Notes: generated by a model not told the origin, from the sequence alone. A DNA stretch of 64,000 bases from Massospora cicadina (GCA_022478985.1 JAKSZP010015899.1:110153-174152), one strand, 5' to 3'. Positions 19,245 to 31,952 are shown, counted from the stretch's first letter. A program made the numbers and translations.

Positions 19245-21137
19245 CTCGTTTTTAGTACTTATGGTACCCAACCCAATAGGGGAGCTTCCACGCATTTTAT
19301 TTGCAAATGGGCCAAACAAAGAGATTATCATAAATAAAAATCCTAATATGGCACCTCAGCTAACAGTCTAGAACGCCATATCAGAAGGTGAGGAAGCTTA
19401 GGGAAACTTCTGTTTGGCACCCGCTTTAGCTGGCAGACCATGGTGGACAACAAAGGGGTTGGGGCATCAGCGGCATGTGGCATAAGGAGGTATAATTGTG
19501 GGTTTTCATTGTTAATGAGACCAAAAGTGTCCATTGTTTCAAAGTAAAGCAGGTTTATGATTAGCAAAAATGATGAGAGCAGGCACACAAGTGAATGACT
19601 TGATGCGCCAGTAGGTTTCAGGATATTGGGTCAAAAAAGAAAAAAATTTCTGCATCAATGCAATTGCGGCTTGCACCAAAAGCAAGCTCCTCAATTTCAT
19701 AATTCGCATCTTCCTCAAAATCATGGGGAAGATTGGGGATAGGGATGCCCTCAACAAGTGGATCCATCGTTCCATGGAGACGCTGGTGAAGTAGAGTGTT
19801 AGAAGGGGCAGCTGCATCCTCAACTGCTATTTTATTGATATTTTTATAGACTAAAACCGTTTTGAGGGCGAAAACAGTGGGGACGCAAATTAGAGAGTCA
19901 ACGAAGAACTCCTTCAAAGCAAAGTCTGGCTACACATGGTATGGCCGTCTATCCTCATCAATCCATTTGAGAGCCTCAAATGGGTTGGATTCAGCCAGCG
20001 CTGGGCCAGACACTGGAATTGGGGCAGTGGCTGGAGCTGATTGGCCATGTGCTTTTGAGCACAGCAACTCACTTGAAAATGATTCAGACATTGGCTCAGG
20101 ATTCCGTAATCTAGCTGAATTATTATTAAAAATTTATAAAAATTGTTTCTGATTGGCCACAGCTTTGGAAGTAGCGCCAGATACTCTGAGGTGAGAGTGG
20201 GAAGATTGAGCCCCATTTAAAAAATTGGTTCAAAATGGATGCCACCTCAACGCCCATGGGAGGAGATGCAGAAGTTGTGGAGGCAGAAACTTTAAAGCAC
20301 TTGCGCTTTGAGTGGTCAAGCTCAAAGCACATGGGGCAAATGGAGCAGCTGTTTTTAATGTGCACCCAGAATGGGTGATCAGTGGCGGAGCTGATCACAG
20401 TGTGGAGTTAAAATCAAGGTGGATATTGAGATAAAGTGGGTGGATTGTTGTAAACGTGTTATTCCCTGTCAAATGATCCGCCTTATTGGGCACCACAAAC
20501 TGCAACATGAGGTCTGCGCCATAAATGGCAAAACCCTCCATGAACTCATGGTAGAGCGTTCAGAGTAAGTATGGGAGGGCAACCCAGCAAACTGGACCAC
20601 CAAGGTGGCCACATCTGGGAGCCAGGTTCAAATGGTTGGGAGGGGATTTTTTATAAACAAATTGCAGCTTGGCTGCTGCCACTGCATCAGCTTCTGAGTG
20701 GAAGCCAAGATCAAAGTAACCCTTAAAGTGATGGAAGTCAGAATAGCTGGTAGGTTTTTTAAAATTGCCATGGCCAACTTGATGATGGCCATGTTTGCAT
20801 ATGGGAAGAGATTCCCATATTTGACTCAGAGACCAGAATGCAAGTTGCTCCATGAGAGCACCAGAGAGTTCTGGAGCACCACTTGGGAGCTTGCGAGGTG
20901 GTGGGCCAAGTCCTGAGGAGGGACATAATGCCCAGTAGCATTGGGAGGGCTAGCAGAGCCAGCCTAGGCACGCTTTAGACGGTCAAAAGATGTCAGATGG
21001 TGGCGCACCACTACCCCAAGCTGATAGATCAGGCATCAATTTCATCAACATTGTTAATTGAAGGCTCAATTGAGCAGTCATTTGTATTTTTTAATAATCT
21101 AAATTTGGCTTCTATGTAGATATTAAAGCAAAAAATA
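19245..21137 (-). mobile_element. Half-LINE HB1 (ORF1-only retroposon, 1893 bp)
   Basis: A minus-strand insertion flanked by TTTCTCCCTCTAA (19232-19244) and TTTCTCCCTCTGA (21138-21150), a 13-bp duplication with one difference. The 3' end, at the left, is the HB tail: GGGTTGGG, ACCAT.AGTACT, then A-rich. Near the 5' end is the palindrome GCTCAATTGAGC. It codes for one ORF1-like protein and has no RT or endonuclease. Its length is nearly the same as HA1, HA2 and HA4, which argues that this is a complete element rather than a truncated LINE. Confidence 0.82.
19350..20990 (-). pseudogene. ORF1-like nucleic-acid-binding protein of HB1
   Basis: On the minus strand, a segment near 20690-20740 (SDFHHFKGYFDLGFHSEADA) looks like an RRM RNP1 strand. 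A second hydrophobic segment follows, and then DHPFWVHIKNSCSICP at about 20320-20375 leads into the perfect knuckle CPMCFELDHSKRKC (20297-20338, Cx2Cx4Hx4C). The C-terminal part (19618-19917, 19343-19588) is acidic and then hydrophobic, with YKNINKIAVEDAAAP and LMPHAADAPTPLLSTMVCQL. The protein resembles LINE ORF1 RNA chaperones in layout. Frames shift several times. Confidence 0.7.
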
Positions 21138-21150
21138 TTTCTCCCTCTGA

Positions 21151-22130
21151 TATTTCCTTCTGATAGAACTTAACCTACTATTAAGTTCAAAAGTTCTTCT
21201 CTTCTTCCTTAACGCAGAGTCCTTAGAGATCTTAATAACAATAAAATAAAAAAAAGTTTATCTTATCCTTAAACTTTAGTCCCAAGTGTGAAATATACAC
21301 TTATTGTATGAACGTATAAATTATTATAAATATTAAGTTTCTATAGATCAGGATTGCCTTTATAAAATAAAATACAAGGATTTATAGGGGAATTTGTAGC
21401 CCAACTCTTCTATTGACGCCCCAAATGGAAATAGCAGCCATCTCTGATGAATTAACCCTCCATGAATCTCCCAACGATGAGGTTCCTCATTTTTAATTAT
21501 ATTTGCCGCCAACTAGAAAATTGACCTCTTCTGGGTTAAATTGAAGAACACGTCCCAACGCCTTTGCTCAAAACAAGCATATTACTCTTAATAGGCTAGC
21601 AACCTGCTTAGATAATCAAACCTTTTACCCATAACCAGCAGAACGCGATACCTAAAAGGGCAACTTGAAAGTTGCTATCAGAGGCGTCACCAATCGCCTT
21701 ACAACTAATAAATTACTTAGTTGATTGGCAACAAACTCCAATTTGGCTTTCAAAAGATAATCAAATAATCAATAATAAAACCAATAACTGAATTACTTGA
21801 TTACTGTCAAGGATTATCTCCATTAAAACTTTAGTAACCTAGCAGTATCAATAATTAGCTCATTAGTTAATGTCACTAGGGACATTTTGCCAAACAATTG
21901 TTATCATACAAAACAATAACCTCCACATCCACTAGTGGGCCTCTTCCCCTAGTGGAATAGCAGATGTATTATAATCAGTTAAGCTGGGTAATGCGGGAAC
22001 ACTTAAAACCCAACACACATGTCCTAAACATCGTCCTGAGGTGAAACTTGTAACATCTCAAGAGGACACCAGATAAGAAAAAGCTTTGACAGTAGAAGGG
22101 GGACGCTCTACTTCCAGTTATCCTTGAGTA
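21151..22130 (+). other. Unassigned AT-rich stretch
   Basis: About 1 kb between HB1 and the next Gypsy fragment. It is presumably the rest of the element that HB1 entered. I recognise no coding motif, tandem repeat or terminal repeat. Confidence 0.3.
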
Positions 22131-23245
22131 TTGTTTAAAAACCTAGAAAATGTGAATTATCCCTCAAGAACTTGATAGAGTATCCTCATGGCGTCATCCA
22201 TTACCAAAAGTCAATGAGCGGCTATGGAACAAGAATAATAATTAGCTCTAAAATGTACACTGCTCAAATCATTGAACATAATCAATTCAGAGGTGATGAA
22301 GAGCCTCAATCTTTACATACCCTACAGGAGTTTAAGTTTCACTACAAATTGAGTCCAATAACACTTACTTCACAGATGTAGGAGAACAAATCAAGACCAT
22401 GATTAATCAAATGCATACTCCTTCCATTCTCAAAATAACGGGTATTTACTATAACTTTCCAATTGTACCTATCAATATTTTTAGACAAAGTTCATGTTCA
22501 AGCCATCGTTGACAGTGGTACTCTGTTTTTGAAGTATCCATTCAGATAGAAAAATGGTTGAGGCTAGCTTTTGACGTAGCTCACCATCAACAATAAGATA
22601 CTGCTGATTCTGAGGTAACACTAGTGAAGGATATTATAGTATGTTACCAATGAAGTTCATCTCTCAGCAGGTTAGTGCCCCTGCTTTTGTGCTTTCCAAA
22701 AGTAACTACCAATTTTTTATTGGTACAAGTTTCCTTGGATTTTATGGCCTTGAAATAAGTTATGTCAAGAACAATTTTTACTATCCTAAGTCAAACATCA
22801 ACCCTCCTCTATATAAAAATAATAGGTTCCCTTTAACCCAAAAAAAATAATTTTATTATTGTGATTTATAGTGAAGGTGTAGTCCTCATCTGTTATCATC
22901 AAGTAGGTTACCAAAGCCTTCCACCTCCTGCCACCATCCTTAATAATAAAGGCATTCACTTCAGAGCTTCCAGGGATTGTGGTATATATCCTGGAAAACA
23001 GCGTGTGGTGTCTACCAGAATGAAACTAGAGATACCTGAAGGGCTGTTGTCAGAATTTTAACCAGATGGATCCATCTGATAGTATCAGAATTAGGGGTTT
23101 CAGTTAGTCAGGTGTAAATGCTAGCTAATTGCCTAGTTCAATACTATTTAATTTATAAAAATAAAAATATTTTTAGGTTCAGTGGATAAGTAGTTCAGCG
23201 CTGACTATCAAATCGTGGTAGAATGTGAAATTTCTGATGGAAAGC
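22130..23245 (+). pseudogene. Gypsy F protease and dUTPase-like fragment
   Basis: Plus-strand frames give VHVQAIVDSGTLFLKYP, near 22490-22540, where DSG stands for the protease active site. SNYQFFIGTSFLGFYGLEI follows at 22698-22760, the protease C-terminal block. Then GIHFRASRDCGIYPGKQRVV continues as STRMKLEIPEG at 22950-23045. This last part matches dUTPase motif 1 (GxDLRAxxDxxIxPG, followed by VxTGIxLxIPxG) better than the Gypsy B copy does. Domain order is the same as in Gypsy B. It is cut by LINE-2. Confidence 0.68.
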
Positions 23246-23273
23246 TGATGTATCTATTTACAAGCACTACCTC

Positions 23274-26200
23274 ACCAATGGAACGGTGGCCGCCCTCACC
23301 CCACGCCCCACAGGGTCACGTAGAACTATGCATTTTAAAAGCCACCCTTGGGTTAATGGATGCGCTGCCGCGACATGCCCCACTGCTCAAAAACATGATG
23401 CGTTTCCACATCCACAACGGCCAATTAAGGTCCATGACCCACATCGACCTTATTCTAGCGCCGGCGAAATTCCAACCCCACATCTCCCACTTCAAAACAA
23501 TGAAAATGGAATTCTCCGACCACTGACTGGTCTCGATAACATACCACTTACCCATCACAGTTGCAAAGGCCCCACATTGGTGCAAAATCTGCCCCCTGAG
23601 CTCACGTCGCCAGGATTTTCCATGTGGGTGGAAGAGGCAACTTTGGCAAAATCATTTGTTGCACCATTTTGTGTGGACCCCATTTCCACATGGGCAACTT
23701 TCAAAGATTACACCATCCACCACTATCGCCATCTCTCATCCAGACGCTCATGAGCCACATTGGCAGTTATATCGTGTGCACTGACGGAATTGGCCCACTT
23801 GGAGTCCAACATTCCAGCCTCAGGATATAGCCCTGCATGGGGCTAGAAGTGGGCAGAGGCAGCCGCCCACCTCAACGCACTTGAAAGGCAACACAAACAT
23901 TGGGTTTGTGTCCAATACAGGGCCACACGCATCACTAAAGGTGACAAGTGCACCGCATACTTCTTCAAAAAATTTTGCTCCATGCCAGAGCGTGGCCTGC
24001 ACACAGGTGCAAAGATCGGATAATTCTATTGTGGACACACTGGCTGAAGTGGCAATCAAAACGCAAAGATATTACTCTGAGTTATACCGAGCTGAACCAA
24101 TTCAGCCAGCTGAAATGGCAGAATTTCTCGACAGAGCCCATATCCGCACCATTTTCTGATACCCAGAAATAATGAATTTAATTACTCTGAACGAATCATG
24201 GACTACCATTCATGGTGCGCCAAACTGAAAATGCCCAGGCCCAGATGGAATTCCATATGAGTTCTACAAAAAATATTTTAAATATATATCCCCATTGCTG
24301 CTAGCCTCACTCAACCAAAGCCTGTTGGAAACGCGCCTCCTACCAGGAGGACATGAGGCCTTTACGGTCACACTCTTCAGGAAAGGGGATAGGCTAGACT
24401 TAGCCAACTGGTGCCCTATTTCTCTAACAAACATAGACACCAAAATTTTAACAAAAATCATGGCTAACCGTTTAGGAACTTTAGCATCTGCCACCATCTC
24501 CCCAGAACAATTTGGTTTCATCCCCAGAAGGTCAATTTGGGATAACGTGCACTCTGTGGCTAATGTGTGTCAGTCCACAGCCTCTGGGGCACTTGTAATC
24601 TTGGACCAACAAAAGGCCTATGATAGAGTAAACTGGGAATACCTTAAGGCCTGCCTCCAAAAATTCCGCCTACCTCCCCGCTTCATTAACTGGGTGATGC
24701 TGCTCACGGAATCTGCAACAATGGCAGTGCGCGGCCCAGGTTTCCTAATGGAAGTAGTCCGTCCTCAAAGGGGCCTGCGACAAGGGGACCCCCTGAGCCC
24801 ACTCTTATACAACTTCAGACTTGACCCACTACTGCGAAATGTGAATGCCCAACTCACTGGGGTCCATGTGCCAGGCCAAACCCCAGTCAAGATGATGGCA
24901 TTTGCAGATGATTGCGTGGTGGGGGTGTCTAATAACAAAGATGCACGCGCGCTTGAAGCCCTCATCCAGGAATATTCCCATGTAAGCAACGCGGCACTGA
25001 ACGCCTCCAAAACCGAAATCATCCTCCTTGGTCAGTTTCAGAACTGCTGGGCCCCAGCAAGTAGTTCCCAACCCAGCCCATCTGCTCGCCCACATCCACG
25101 CCTTACTAACTCAAAACACACCGCTCCACTGGTGCTCCCCTTTGTGCCATGACCTACCATAGGACTGGTACGCCATCTGGGCGTGTGGTTGGAGGCAGGT
25201 GGATACACGTCAGCAGTAATGGAGTGCCATATACTGGACAACGTGATGAAGCGAATAGCCTCTCTCAGAGCCCACCCTACTACCCTCACTGGCAGGGTTG
25301 TTCTTGTCAACTCTATGCTCCTATCCAAAGTCTGGTTCGGAGCCCACGCCATCCCCTTCTCCCCAAGCTTCTTCAAATCCCTGTATGCTTTGCTACAAGG
25401 CTGGCTTTGGTCAGGCCGCCCTCCACCTGTATGGCTAGAGGTCATGTTTGGCCCTCATCATCAGGGTGGCATGGGCCTACTTGACCTCAAAGCCCATGCC
25501 GCCAAGATCCTGGGCACCTGGATTGCGGCTGTCACTGCTCCTACACTCCCATCCCAACACTGGTCCCGCGCGGCCCACTCCAACTTCTCCTGAGCCTTGG
25601 GCCTCAACAATCCATCAAACCCCCACTCCCTGATGAAATACCTCGCATCACACACATCAGCCACAGGTCCTCACGGGACCAAAACCCACCATAAACGAAT
25701 CCTACTCTCCATGCGAAGCGCAGAGTGGAGAATTCGTATTAGTGGACATACAACCCAAAGAGGCCGCCCCTCTCCTCAGTTCACACAAGAGGTACAGGGG
25801 CTATCTATCCATGATGGCGTGATCCCCATTCGACCCCAAGTCCTATCCAGGGTGGACTACCTGGACATGATGGACATCCCTTATTCTACTGAGACCCAAA
25901 AGACTATCTGGAAATATGCACACCATCCTCTGTTGTAGCCTCAAGTCCGCTCCCATGTGTGGCGCTGCCTGAGGCGGGTGTACCATACAGCTGAGCGCTC
26001 TAATGCTTTACACTCATCCTGTGTCGTGTGTGGCCAGTATGGAACGCTGTTTCACCGCCTGGAGAAGTGCCCCACCTCTAAAGTAATATGGCGCGAAGTC
26101 CAACGTCTGCTAAGCCAGGATCAAACACATCCCTTCAGTCTGTCAAAAGATATGTTTGCTTCATCAATGGCCTCCCCCTCCCACCCTCCCTCTGTGCTCT

Positions 26201-26617
26201 GGTGGTTGCAATCGCCATGTGGACTATCCACACGATTGTCTTGGAAGCCATCGCTGGATCCATCCCCACCCTCCCTGAAGCTGTCCACAGATTCCGGTCT
26301 CATTTGGTGGATCACTTTCAAGCATGGATGTTTGGATATCTTCCACCGCGTCGCCGACAGCTGGTCTCCTCCTGGTTCCCAGTCTGGTTCATCAAATCAG
26401 ACCCCTTCCTCCACACGTGCTCAATAGTGGCTACGTCCCCTACACACGTTCCCTCCCCCTTCCCATAAGTGGCGTTCCCGCTGGCAACAAGAGATAGCAT
26501 CGCTTCTCTGGGGTGCTTCCCCTGGTACTAAGTTTTGCCTCGTCTGAGTCATATTCAGAAGTGTCCATCCCATGGTTGGCCTTCCCCGCAATAAATTTAA
26601 ATTTAAATAAATTCTAA
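23274..26617 (+). mobile_element. LINE-2, 5'-truncated non-LTR retrotransposon
   Basis: Homology to LINE-4 starts near 23283, inside the endonuclease domain, and continues to a 3' end with CCATCCCATGGTTGGCCTTCCCC and AATAAATTTAAATTTAAATAAA. Truncation at the 5' end is normal for target-primed reverse transcription. A weak candidate TSD is ACTACCTC (23266-23273) against ACTATCTC (26618-26625). It is the best-preserved RT in the window. Confidence 0.85.
23286..26468 (+). pseudogene. LINE-2 ORF2: endonuclease end, RT, C-terminal CCHC
   Basis: The endonuclease tail has MTHIDLILA and FSDH. An RT frame of 285 aa at 24295-25152 is uninterrupted and holds LANWCPISLTNIDTKI, EQFGFIPRRSIWDNVHS, LDQQKAYDRVNWEYL, RGLRQGDPLSPLLYNF and the active-site box MAFADDCVVGVSNN. 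The 3' domain is split over 25183-25593, 25597-25938, 25957-26427 and 26088-26468. It carries HLGVWLEAGGY and a finger CVVCGQYGTLFHRLEKC (Cx2Cx7Hx4C) near 26026-26076. The frame ends at 26468 with VPSPFP-stop. The enzyme would nick DNA and copy its RNA at the nick. It is inactivated by several frameshifts and a missing N-terminus. Confidence 0.88.
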
Positions 26618-27527
26618 ACTATCTCGACACCTTTCCAAAATATTCTTTAAGCCAAATGAAATTAACTATATCTATAATTAAAATTGATGTAGAAGCTTAA
26701 AAATAGATATTTTAACTTACCTTTGTTATAGATATTCCATTATGTATCATTTGGGGTTTCAACATCTATTTAGTTTTATATTCTGTTTAAAAATTAATTT
26801 GAAGCAGGCCAACCAGGGGATGTCACTATTAAAAACCAATAAAATTAATGTTTAATAAAAAACAATAGTCAGAATATCATTTGCTATAAGTTTTCTACTT
26901 TCTTTAATACTTGATTTGGGTCATCTATAACAAGTTAAGGATTTAAGATAACTTTTTTTATTCTTTACCAAGAGTAGTTTATGGATGGCATGCCATTTTG
27001 GGTGTGGAGGGTATGATAAAACCTGCCATCCAATGTGATAGCTGTATATACAACTGAAAAAGCCACCACACTATTATAATTATGTATAGAAATAGTAGAA
27101 ATTCTAAAATCTATTATGGATATTTATTAGCTAATGAATAATCTAATAAATGAGTTTATCTCGACAAAAAATATTAAAACCAACTTTTTATCATTTTTTT
27201 TATTTAACCGAGGCAAGCTGACCAGGGGACAGGTGTTACCGAAAGAAAGAAATGACATGAAACCTGAACAGGGTCAACTCCATCAAAGAAAGTTTTTCCA
27301 CCTCTGGATCAGGACTCAAATTTTTCTGGTTATGTAATGGGTAAGGTTTTCGTGTTATTAGACCTACTAACCGCCAATAGCTTCCTTTGGCTGGCACCCC
27401 GATCAATGTGCAAAGGAACTTTTATTATTTTTGCATATAAATATATTTATAAAACATATAAAAATATTAATTATTGTCATTATTCTCCATACTTTTTTTG
27501 GTCAACTATATGAATTCTATGAATTTA
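26618..27527 (-). repeat. AT-rich stretch with two LINE/HA 3'-tail fragments
   Basis: Two short minus-strand pieces match the shared LINE/HA tail: about 26800-26835 (CCCCTGGTTGGCCTGCTTC on the minus strand) and about 27195-27235 (CCCCTGGTCAGCTTGCCTC). Each is followed by T-rich plus-strand sequence, that is an A-rich tail. They look like strongly 5'-truncated insertions. No TSD was settled. Nothing else is recognised. Confidence 0.5.
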
Positions 27528-29411
27528 TTTTTATTTTTACTTGAGGTATGCTGAAAAGAGGATGGAGATTACCAAAGCTCAAAGAGCAAACAAAATAAAA
27601 TCATAATGCCCAAAATGAATCTAATTGCCTAAAATAAGTGAAAACACACACAAAATGAGAACATAACCAGTCAGGGGGACAGCGGAAAACCATATATACC
27701 ACCATGGTGGAGGAGGAGGGAGATTGAGGGGCTCATCCTTAGCCATGTCTTCACCCCAGAGCAAGGCATGGCAAAGGCGGAGAGAAAGGGCATTAGGGCA
27801 TCAGTGAAATGCAGTATAATGATTTTGATGAATGGTGCTTAAGAAAAACAGATGGCATAAAAAAGGGTGCAAGATAATTAGCCAAAGCTGTTTCAGCTTT
27901 AATGTGGGCGTTGAGTAGTTTAGCAGATATGGAAATATTGACGTAGATAAACTTGGCTTTGAGATTTTGTGCTATGACTGCCGCTTTCAGGAAAGTGTTA
28001 TTGGCAGTTTTGTGAGACTAGATCAGCGCATTCTTACATAGCTGATAGAGGGTGGAGGATATTGATAGGAAGGTTCCCTTTTGCAAGCATCTCCACCAAT
28101 TTTATGACAGCTTTAAGGTGGAGATGGCAATCTGTCTTGGCAGTTGCTTTGACAGCAAGCTGGTGGTTGCTGTGGAACTTTATGGCGTTTTGCTAAGGGG
28201 GTGAATAAACGAGGTGGAGCTTATCATCATGGTCAGAATAGAAGAACCGCTTGAGTTGAAGAGTAGATTCTTCAATGAAATCAATAGATTGATATATTTC
28301 AGCCAGTAAGTCCATAGGGTTTTGGCACAACTGAATTAAGGAATAAGAGTATGACTGAGGTTTGGTTAGTTTATTGGGGGAGCATGGGTTTAAACAAGGG
28401 TCAAAGCTAGTGCTTTAATTTGAGGGAGCATTTGTGGCACTGGTGCGATAAGGGGACTGAAATGGTTTAGGCTAAGCTGCACCGTCAGGCTTTGGGGCGG
28501 GGGAGGAGAATTGTACTCCATACTGAAACAGGTACAGGGTGGTCAACATATTGGAGGCCAGCGGTTGAAGAATCAGAGCTAGCGGAATAAGCTTGGGAGG
28601 GATATCTATGATTGAGTGGTCCAAATCAAAAATAGGATGGACAGATTGTTTGCGCACTCTTGACATGGGCTAGAATGGATGATTGGAGGCATAAGAAATG
28701 ACAGTGCGAGAGGAAATTGACAAGACAATTTTACTTCATTAAGTGATAATTGTGGAAAATGGCCAAGGCCCAGAGAAGCGTGTGGCCCCATTTGGAAACA
28801 CAAATTTTGAGTTGAGGTTGGCTTTTTAGGCTGCCAAAATGTTCATCAGCTCCTGATGAAGCACCCTGGGGGGAAGGTGGGTGGTCAAACCAGAAAAATG
28901 AACCACAAAAGTGGTGTCCGCTGGGAGCAGGGTTGCAGATAGTGGGGAGAGGGGTACCTTGGAAAACTAGGGGCACAGTTGCTGCTGTGGCCGCGTCAGC
29001 TTCACAGGTGAAAATAAGATCAAAATACCCCTTATATTGGCGAGAATTATAAAATTGGGGGTTTGCATGACCCCCTGAGCTATTTCAATAAATGGCTCTG
29101 TTGTTGTAAGGGAAAAGTTTCTTAAAATTGAGCTTTAAGGCCAAAATGCGTGCTGCTCTGTGGGAGCACCAGAGGGCAACAAGGCACCGCCTGTGTATGA
29201 GTGAGGTGGGCATCAAGTTTCTTTAGGAGGATAAAATCATCCCAGTGGTTTGGTAAGATCAGAAAAATTAGTCTGAGCACATTTTCCCACCGGACAGAAA
29301 ATGTTAAGTGGTGTTTTGTTGCTGCCTCACATTGGAGCAGCTGGCGGGTAATCAAACTCATTGGGACAAAAATGACATTATGTTTTCAGAGTTTGATTTA
29401 CTTTTTTATTA
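27528..29411 (-). mobile_element. Half-LINE HA4 (ORF1-only retroposon, about 1884 bp)
   Basis: The 3' end on the left carries the HA tail (CAGCATACCTCAAGTAAAAATAAA on the minus strand). The coding end at 27680-27830 shows LLWGEDMAKDEPL and a proline-rich stop region as in HA2. The start side shows sequence like HA1 5' coding. A diverged duplication AATTCTATGAATTTA (27513-27527) against AATTTCTAGGAAATA (29412-29426) brackets a length equal to the other complete copies. It is the most decayed of the four HA copies. Confidence 0.65.
27700..29260 (-). pseudogene. ORF1-like protein remnant of HA4
   Basis: Broken minus-strand frames. An N-terminal segment around 29180-29340 matches the HA1 start region. 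A Pro-rich TPLPTICNPAPSGHHF stretch lies near 28920. The C-terminal helix with LLWGE lies near 27750. The CCHC region is not readable. It is identified mainly by position and by similarity to HA1 and HA2. Confidence 0.5.
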
Positions 29412-29426
29412 AATTTCTAGGAAATA

Positions 29427-31482
29427 TACTCTAAGCGGATTAGAAAAGTTTTCCTCTATAACTTAGTTTGTTGTATATAATGAGAACAAGAAAGTACTAA
29501 AAAAACTACAAAAATAGTAATGTATATAACAGAGATGATATAAATGTTTTTTATGGTGGTAATATAAACTTAGCGAGATAATTATTACTATAGAATCAAT
29601 TATATATGTATTAGCTATGACAACAACAGGTAAAGATTAGTTTATTTTCTATTAGTTAGTATCTTTTTTTTAGTACTAGATGGTTCTATTAGTTAGTATC
29701 AATTTATGAATTCTATAGCTAGTTTTACTTTAAAGGTATATATTTTTATCGGATAAATGGAATCTATCATGTATCAGATATAGATGCAGGTAAAACTGTA
29801 GGATTAAGGAAAACATATTATTTCCGAAATTATAAAGTTGTCTTTCCACCCTGAAATCAAATTTATCTTAGATCAACTCTGGGCAAGAGACAAGGTTGCC
29901 CAGGTTGAACCAAGGAGTCAGGTGAAAACTTAGGATTGTTACATCTATGGCATTAAAATAATGAACTTTACTATCTCAAAGGATGGGTTGTTAACCTAAA
30001 GACCATATAAAGATCTGATCAACATTTAAACTGCAATATTACCAAATTAAGAAATATTTATCTTTAATCAAAAATTGGATATAAGGCATACCCAAGCTTT
30101 TGCAATACTATCAATGGCAGTGTTGTTATATTGGCTGAAATTGCTTAATACCACAATGAAATTATACTTATTATCCTTGAATTTTATATAAATCATGTTA
30201 GTCAGACCAACTTCTATGTTAGGTAAATTCACTATTAGTAATCCTAATAATCTGATCAGTTTTTTGAGCTGGCCTAGCTGCGGACATATTTGAGGGTATA
30301 ATAACAAGACAGGTCACGTTTATATTATATAGAATTTATGTAGCTTTAACTCCACCAATAATAGAGACTTTAAAGTTCTTGATTAAAGGTCTCTCAAGGC
30401 CTAGAACGCGGCCAGTAACTGAAATGAACCCTTCTTGAAATCGATTCAATTTATCGCATTTTTGTACCACCTGAAAATCTTTGCAACCTTGCTTATTTTG
30501 TATTGTCATCAAGGTGTAGACACCATGCACGGTGGTTTATTCAAACATTGCTATTAGTAAATTCCCTGGAGATCTGGGCTTAGATCCTACATCATCACCT
30601 AGGGAATAGGGGAATTACTGAACACCTCTTACATTAGTAAAACAACTTCTTACTCTACTTTCATAAATCTTTTCCATGTAGGATTCTTATTAAGCGTGAA
30701 CTGGGTACATTGATCAGTTTGTCACGGTAAATATGATCCACATGCCCAATTTTCAATAGTTTTATCTGGCTTACAGCTTGAAATTTTTCTCAACTTAGCT
30801 CACTCATGAGTCCCATCCCTTCCTGCACATAATTTGTTATTTGACCTTTTGAAAGCCTTCTTTAAACATTCCAGACCTAATTCCAGATATCCTCCTCAGA
30901 AGTATAGCAGGCTTTAGATTCCATTTTTTATAGAAACCACCTTTGGCGCTTCCTTAAATAGCCTTTTTTACCACCTTGTGGCAACGACCTGCTATGTTGA
31001 CTTTCATTCAGTGTGGTTATTTGAGTATCTATAGTTTTCAGAACCCTAACAAAGTTTTGGAAGTTAATAGAAGGTTTAAACGACTTATATAAGCACATCA
31101 ACCAAAATTGTCTTCAATTAAAATGATCCATGAGTTTTTTACCTTTCTTCAGGTGGGCCTCACTACTGGAGGCATATTTTTAGAAGATCTGTGTTTAGGC
31201 CGAGGCTTTGCCTTTGTCTGAAGTCATTAAAAGGTTACTTCTCCATTTAGCTCTTGATTAAATGAAATTCACACTTAGTATGGAGTGCTCTACCTGCTGA
31301 TTTCGATCTCTTATTGCAAATCTTCTTAGTAATTTTTTCAGTCTTACCAATATTAATACTATTATTCTGGATGTGTATGTTTCACTTAAGAGGACCCCTA
31401 TAAATATTAACTCAAAATCAGCAATTCACCTTTGAAAATGGAAGAGGTTTATGCTGTTACATTATTGTTTTTGGTTAAATCA
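29427..31482 (-). other. Low-confidence decayed Gypsy-like region
   Basis: About 2 kb of AT-rich sequence. Minus-strand frames at 30068-30307, 30336-30530 and a Lys/Arg/Gln-rich stretch near 30840-31080 might be gag-pol debris, but I found no diagnostic catalytic motif. The one clear feature is the 20-bp tail insertion at 29664-29683. Confidence 0.3.
29664..29683 (-). mobile_element. 20-bp tail-only HB insertion with 17-bp TSD
   Basis: The minus strand reads CCATCTAGTACTAAAAAAAA, the extreme 3' end of the HB tail. It is flanked by perfect copies of TTCTATTAGTTAGTATC at 29647-29663 and 29684-29700. It is an insertion of only the last 12 bases plus A-tail. Confidence 0.85.
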
Positions 31483-31496
31483 GAAGGCCAGCAAGA

Positions 31497-31754
31497 ACAA
31501 CTATTTCTCCTTATGACCCATGTCGCTGATGCTCCTACCTCAACATTGTCTTCCATGGTCTGCCAGCTAAAGCGGGCTCTGGAAAAAGTTTCTCCAACGC
31601 TTCCTCACCTTCTGATATGGCTTATTAGGGCGTTAACTAAAAGTTCATATTGGGAATTTTTATAATTTCTGCCAATCCATTTTTTTGGTTTAATTGCATG
31701 TAAGAATGCGTGGCAGCTCCCCCTTTTGGGTTGGGCACCACTAGCGCTAAAACT
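31497..31754 (+). mobile_element. Half-LINE HB3, 5'-truncated (258 bp)
   Basis: It matches the last coding part of HB2 (LMTHVADAPTSTLSSMVCQL) and its 3' UTR, ending in GGGTTGGGCACCACTAGCGCTAAAA. It is flanked by GAAGGCCAGCAAGA (31483-31496) and GAGGGCCAGCAAGA (31755-31768), a 14-bp duplication with one difference. Confidence 0.85.
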
Positions 31755-31952
31755 GAGGGCCAGCAAGAGTCTTCGTCAATATCTTTAACTAACTTGAAAT
31801 ATAATATAATTTCTAAGCCAAAGTTACCTCACTTAGAACATAAAAAACCTTCATCATAATTGGGTCTCGTCATTATGGTAATATCTGATGATGTTTAGAA
31901 TGCAATTAGATTTTGGATTCTACCTTCTGAAACCTAAAAAAGCCACTATGAA

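Noticed and set aside
31140..31170. GGGCCTCACTACTGGAGG as another primer binding site
   Set aside because: It resembles the PBS only loosely, lacks the leading TGGTGC, and no LTR end precedes it on either strand.
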